Source: Streptomyces sp. NRRL F-2664 (GTDB lineage: Bacteria > Actinomycetota > Actinomycetes > Streptomycetales > Streptomycetaceae). From it: a stretch of DNA of 64,000 nt. This document shows positions 61,142 to 64,000 of the stretch, piece by piece. The stretch is from positions 1 to 64,000 of the forward strand of contig NZ_JOFX01000042.1 of assembly GCF_000719345.1 (NCBI RefSeq), in the 5' to 3' direction. Under the pieces are notes generated by a model. It did no database searches and was not told the origin of the DNA. It worked only from the letters and a program-made list of their open reading frames with translations. A program made the position numbers and the translations under genes. Numbering within the stretch: the first letter of the stretch is position 1; each line of letters opens with the position of its first letter.

Positions 61142-61657
61142 GTGACCTCCGCCGAACCTTTCACCCGCATCAAGATCCGCGTCGCCGCGGCCCTGTTCAA
61201 CGGCGACGAGATCGCCCTCATCCACCGCATCAAGAACGGCCAGGACCAATACACCCTCCCAGGTGGCAACGTCCAACCCGGGGAACGGATCCATCAGGCC
61301 CTCGCACGCGAACTCGACGAAGAACTGGGCTTGGACCTCTCAGAATCGAGTTGTGTCCCGCGACTGACCTGGATCCGGGACGCCATGGTGGCCCGACCCG
61401 GAAGCACCCCGCCCCGCAAACTCCACCTCGTCTTCCGCCTCCACATCGTCGATGTCACCCGTGCTCGCCTGCGTACCGTCGAGCACGATGACACCGCCGG
61501 AGCCGGCCACCTCATCTGGATCCACTACAAGGACACGGCCGACAAGGCTCTGTTCCCACCAGTCCCGCTCGCCGAGCTGGCTACTCCCACAGTGCCGCTC
61601 GATGCCGCCCGGGCCTTCCTGCCGACCCTGGACGACACCAACTACCACTGGATCTGA
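61142..61657 (+). CDS. Nudix hydrolase
   Basis: A 171-residue Nudix protein. The box GGNVQPGERIHQALARELDE followed by ELGL fits GX5EX7REUXEEXGU exactly. The N-terminus (IKIRVAAALFNGDEIALIH) and C-terminus fit the standard fold. It would cleave a nucleoside diphosphate-linked compound; which one is unknown. It sits in the accessory patch with the small hypothetical gene, with codons less GC-rich at the third position than neighbours. Confidence 0.85.
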   Translation: MTSAEPFTRIKIRVAAALFNGDEIALIHRIKNGQDQYTLPGGNVQPGERIHQALARELDEELGLDLSESSCVPRLTWIRDAMVARPGSTPPRKLHLVFRLHIVDVTRARLRTVEHDDTAGAGHLIWIHYKDTADKALFPPVPLAELATPTVPLDAARAFLPTLDDTNYHWI

Positions 61658-61689
61658 CCACCGTGAACCACGACTGATACGGGCGCAGC

Positions 61690-62112
61690 CTTTTCCTGAA
61701 ACCACCGCTTGGGGCGGGAGCTCTGGTTGGCGGGGCACAGGTCTGCCGGCTCCCCTGTGTTTGCGCTGCTTGGTGGTCTGGTTGTGGGCCCACCGGCTCG
61801 GCTCGACCTTGCTGCGGCCGCTCCGAGTTCGCAGGATCGGCCACCGCATCGGCTTCTTGATCCGACAGCAAGCGAGAGCGCGCTTCCTGCGTGGCCTCCT
61901 TCCAGGCGCTGGTCAGCGTGCGTCGGGAGGTGTTGTGCTGGAATGCCACACTGCGGCGGGCGATCCGGACGCAGCGGAGGTAGGAGAGCCGGTCCGTGTC
62001 CAGGGCGGGGCTGCTCGCGGCGGCGGCGTGCGCGAACCGGCGGATGGCCTGGTGGACTGCGAGCAGGGCCCACAGCTCTTGCCGCACGGCCTCGGGTGTC
62101 CGCGACCGTAGC
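61690..62112 (-). pseudogene. IS4-type transposase remnant (C-terminal part)
   Basis: The reverse strand encodes RSRTPEAVRQELWALLAVHQ, then AIRRFAHAAAA and LSYLRCVRIARRSVAF, then TLTSAWKEATQEARSRLL. This is the conserved C-terminal helix region of IS4-family DDE transposases. After about 61850 the frame loses similarity, while a neighbouring frame retains a basic Arg/Lys tail, so there is probably a frameshift. The catalytic N-terminal part and any terminal repeats are gone. It abuts the 3' end of the RNase H gene. Confidence 0.55.
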
Positions 62113-62222
62113 GGTCGGGACCGCCCGGCGACGCCGCCGCGGGCGCGGCGGCCGCCCGCGCGGCCCTTGGCCGGGGCAGGGCCCCGGCACACCGGCCCGC
62201 ACCCCGCCCAGCCCCGCCAGGG

Positions 62223-63668
62223 TTAGCGCAGGTGCGCCGTGTCGTTCAGGAGGCGGACCGAGGCGTTGCCGTCCGCGTAGTAGGCCACCGCCGAGAGGGA
62301 GGCCGCCGACAGCTCCATGCGGAACAGCGACTCCGGCGGCGCGCCCAGCGCCAGGCGCACCAGGATCTTGACCGGCGTCACGTGGGTGACCAGCAGGACC
62401 GTGCGGCCCGCGTGCTCGGCCAGCAGCCGGTCGCGGGTCGCCGCGATCCGCCGGGTGGCGGCCGCGAAGCTCTCCCCGCCCCCGGTGGGGGCGGCTTTCG
62501 GGGAGTCCAGCCAGGCCTGGAGGTCGTCCGGGAAGCGGTCCCGCACCTCGGCGAAGGTCAGGCCCTCCCACGCGCCGAAGTCCACCTCGCGCAGGCCCTG
62601 TTCGACCGTCACGCCGAGGCCGAGGCGGTCGGCGACCGCCTGCGCGGTCTCGCGGCAGCGCAGCAGCGGGGAGCTGACGACCGCCTGGACGGTACCGCGG
62701 GCGGCGAGCGCCTCGGCGACGGCCGCCGCCTGCCGGCGGCCGGCCGGGGACAGCTCGGGGTCGCTCCCGCCGCTCCCGGAGAACCGCTTCTGCGGGGTGA
62801 GCGCCGTCTCGCCGTGCCGCAGCAGTACGAAGGTGGCCGGCGGCCCCATGTCGGGACCCCAGCCCTGCCCGCCCGCGGGCGCGCTGCCCGTCGTCGCGTG
62901 GGCGTCCAGGTCGGACGCCGGCGCCGCCGCGGGGATCTGCGCGTCCGTGCCGGGACCGGGCTCGGCGAAGAGGATGTCGGCCCCTGCCCGGGCGGGCGCC
63001 GGTGCGGTGGCCGCGCGGCCGGGACCGGCCGGTGCGGAGGCCGCGCCCACCGACGCCGTACCGGTGCGGGCCGCGGTCGCGGCCGCGTCGCCGGCGATGC
63101 CCCGGGCCGCCGCGGTGTCGGGGCCGGACCGGGCGGCGGCCAGGGCCGCGCGGGCGGCCGCCGCGCCCGCGGCGGCGTCGCCGGGCGGTCCCGAGGGGGC
63201 CGCCGGGACCGACGGCGTCGCGAGGGCCGCCGAGGAGGCCGACGGCTCCCACTGCCCGCCGCGCCTGCCCGCGTCCATCGCCTCGTTGGCGAGCCGGTCG
63301 GCGTGCTTGTTCCGCTCGCGCGGGATCCACTCGTACGTCACCTGCGCGCGCGGCAGGATCCGCGCGGCCTCGGCCGCGAGCGGCTTCATGTCCGGGTGCT
63401 TGATCTTCCAGCGGCCCGACATCTGCTCGACGACGAGCTTGGAGTCCATCCGCACCAGGACCACCGCGTCGGGCGCGAGGTCGCGGGCGGCCGTGAGGCC
63501 TGCGATCAGACCTTTGTACTCGGCCACGTTGTTCGTCGCGACGCCGATGTACGCGGCGCGCTCGGCCAGCGTCTCGCCCGAGGCCGGGTCGAGGACGACG
63601 GCGCCGTAGCCGGCCGGCCCCGGGTTGCCCCGGGACCCGCCGTCCGCCTCCACGACGAAACGCGGCAT
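62223..63668 (-). CDS. Bifunctional RNase H / histidine phosphatase fusion
   Basis: A 481-residue two-domain enzyme. Residues 1-130 are an RNase HI domain with the acidic residues in FVVEADGGSRGNPG, NVAEYKGL, VRMDSKLVVEQM and ADRLANEAMD. An Ala/Pro-rich linker of about 140 residues leads to a histidine (acid) phosphatase domain with FVLLRHGETALT. The mycobacterial counterpart removes RNA from hybrids and has phosphatase activity linked to cobalamin synthesis. ATG 63668 overlaps the upstream TGA by one base (TGATG). The linker is longer than in mycobacteria. Confidence 0.93.
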   Translation of the reverse strand: MPRFVVEADGGSRGNPGPAGYGAVVLDPASGETLAERAAYIGVATNNVAEYKGLIAGLTAARDLAPDAVVLVRMDSKLVVEQMSGRWKIKHPDMKPLAAEAARILPRAQVTYEWIPRERNKHADRLANEAMDAGRRGGQWEPSASSAALATPSVPAAPSGPPGDAAAGAAAARAALAAARSGPDTAAARGIAGDAAATAARTGTASVGAASAPAGPGRAATAPAPARAGADILFAEPGPGTDAQIPAAAPASDLDAHATTGSAPAGGQGWGPDMGPPATFVLLRHGETALTPQKRFSGSGGSDPELSPAGRRQAAAVAEALAARGTVQAVVSSPLLRCRETAQAVADRLGLGVTVEQGLREVDFGAWEGLTFAEVRDRFPDDLQAWLDSPKAAPTGGGESFAAATRRIAATRDRLLAEHAGRTVLLVTHVTPVKILVRLALGAPPESLFRMELSAASLSAVAYYADGNASVRLLNDTAHLR

Positions 63669-64000
63669 CAGATGCCCGAGTCGGCCGTACGGACCAGGAT
63701 GCGGCCGCAGTTCTCGTGCCGGACGACCTGGTCGCGGGCCGCGGCCTTGATCTCGTTGACCTCGGCCATGTCGAGCTCCAGCCGGCAGCCCTCGCAGCGG
63801 CGCTGGTAGAGGCGTGCGGCGCCGACCCCGCCCTGCTTGACGCGGATCTTCTCGTACAGCGCCATCAGGTCGGCCGGCATCGAGGTGACGATCACCTCGC
63901 GGTCCTTGGTGACCTTCGCGACCTCGGTGTCGATCTCGGTAGTGGCCGCGTCGCGGCGGGCGGTGGCGTCCGCCACCTTGGCCTCCAGGGCGGAGACGCG
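63668..64000 (-). CDS. C4-type zinc-ribbon protein, 5' end outside the window
   Basis: At least 110 residues are visible; the start lies beyond 64000. A coiled-coil N-terminal region (VAKVTKDREVIVTSMPADL) precedes a zinc ribbon with CEGC and a third Cys in HENCGRILV (the fourth position is shifted or lost). Proteins of this family are found upstream of the RNase H/phosphatase gene in actinobacteria and are thought to bind nucleic acid or partner proteins. The TGA overlaps the next ATG, so the two are translationally coupled. Confidence 0.85.
   Translation of the reverse strand, partial: RVSALEAKVADATARRDAATTEIDTEVAKVTKDREVIVTSMPADLMALYEKIRVKQGGVGAARLYQRRCEGCRLELDMAEVNEIKAAARDQVVRHENCGRILVRTADSGI

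Noticed and set aside
1..64000. CRISPR arrays, prophage, biosynthetic or defence cluster
   Set aside because: No evenly spaced 25-40 base repeats with unique spacers, no cas, phage structural, PKS/NRPS or restriction genes were seen.

Overview
The window is high-GC actinobacterial chromosome, almost certainly Streptomyces. Third codon positions are strongly G/C. GTG and TTG starts and 1-4 nt stop/start overlaps are common. The gene content is that of the conserved core arm: a mal operon, glnE, a glnA2-type gene, nadE, panB, an AfsR-like regulator, map, a heme-uptake locus, rnpB and an rnhA/phosphatase fusion. I saw no phage, no CRISPR array and no tRNA gene. The only mobile trace is a decayed transposase near the right end.

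Layout. (1) 238-9271 is a maltose/maltodextrin locus. malE, malF, malG, a GH13 alpha-glucosidase and a LacI-type regulator run leftward. A second GH13 enzyme, carrying a repeat-rich insert, and the malR orthologue run rightward from a shared control region at 6054-6320. (2) 9346-12930 holds a PAP2-type membrane enzyme, a GNAT, a doubtful fragment, a gene-poor stretch with cAMP-receptor-like dyads, and a secreted CAP-domain protein. (3) 12881-23768 holds glnE, two tandem PIG-L deacetylases with propeller-like tails, a GGCT-fold protein, a small secreted protein and a glutamine-synthetase-like enzyme of the GlnA2 type. (4) 23941-33746 holds a DUF3105/DUF305 pair, a CBS protein, an alpha/beta hydrolase with a DUF998 membrane protein, a DUF4352-like surface protein, NAD synthetase, a membrane EEP hydrolase and panB. 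(5) 33870-42985 holds a DrrAB-type ABC exporter, an AfsR-like regulator broken by an internal deletion, a site-2-protease-like protein, an F420:NADPH reductase, small conserved proteins and map.

(6) 43037-50779 is a heme-iron locus. A heme oxygenase gene sits behind an iron box and a 29-bp palindrome. Two HtaA-domain surface proteins are transcribed divergently from hmuTUV across a second iron box. The parts make a complete route: surface heme capture, lipoprotein relay, ABC import and cytosolic ring opening, all probably derepressed by iron starvation. PhzF-family genes lie at both ends. (7) 50901-60224 holds an SDR, a Bcr/CflA exporter, an Rsm22-like methyltransferase, a ddaH-type enzyme divergent from a TetR regulator, a divergent prim-pol protein, YaaA, and a MerR regulator with a membrane protein. 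(8) 60296-64000 holds rnpB, a small accessory patch (short ORF, Nudix hydrolase, IS remnant), the RNase H/phosphatase fusion and a zinc-ribbon protein cut by the window edge.

The observations most worth following are the heme-oxygenase leader palindrome, the in-frame 24-residue repeat insert in the second alpha-glucosidase, the deletion in the AfsR-like gene, the seven-copy 10-bp repeat before the second PIG-L gene, and the PhzF genes bracketing the heme locus. No wholly new system is proven by the sequence alone.
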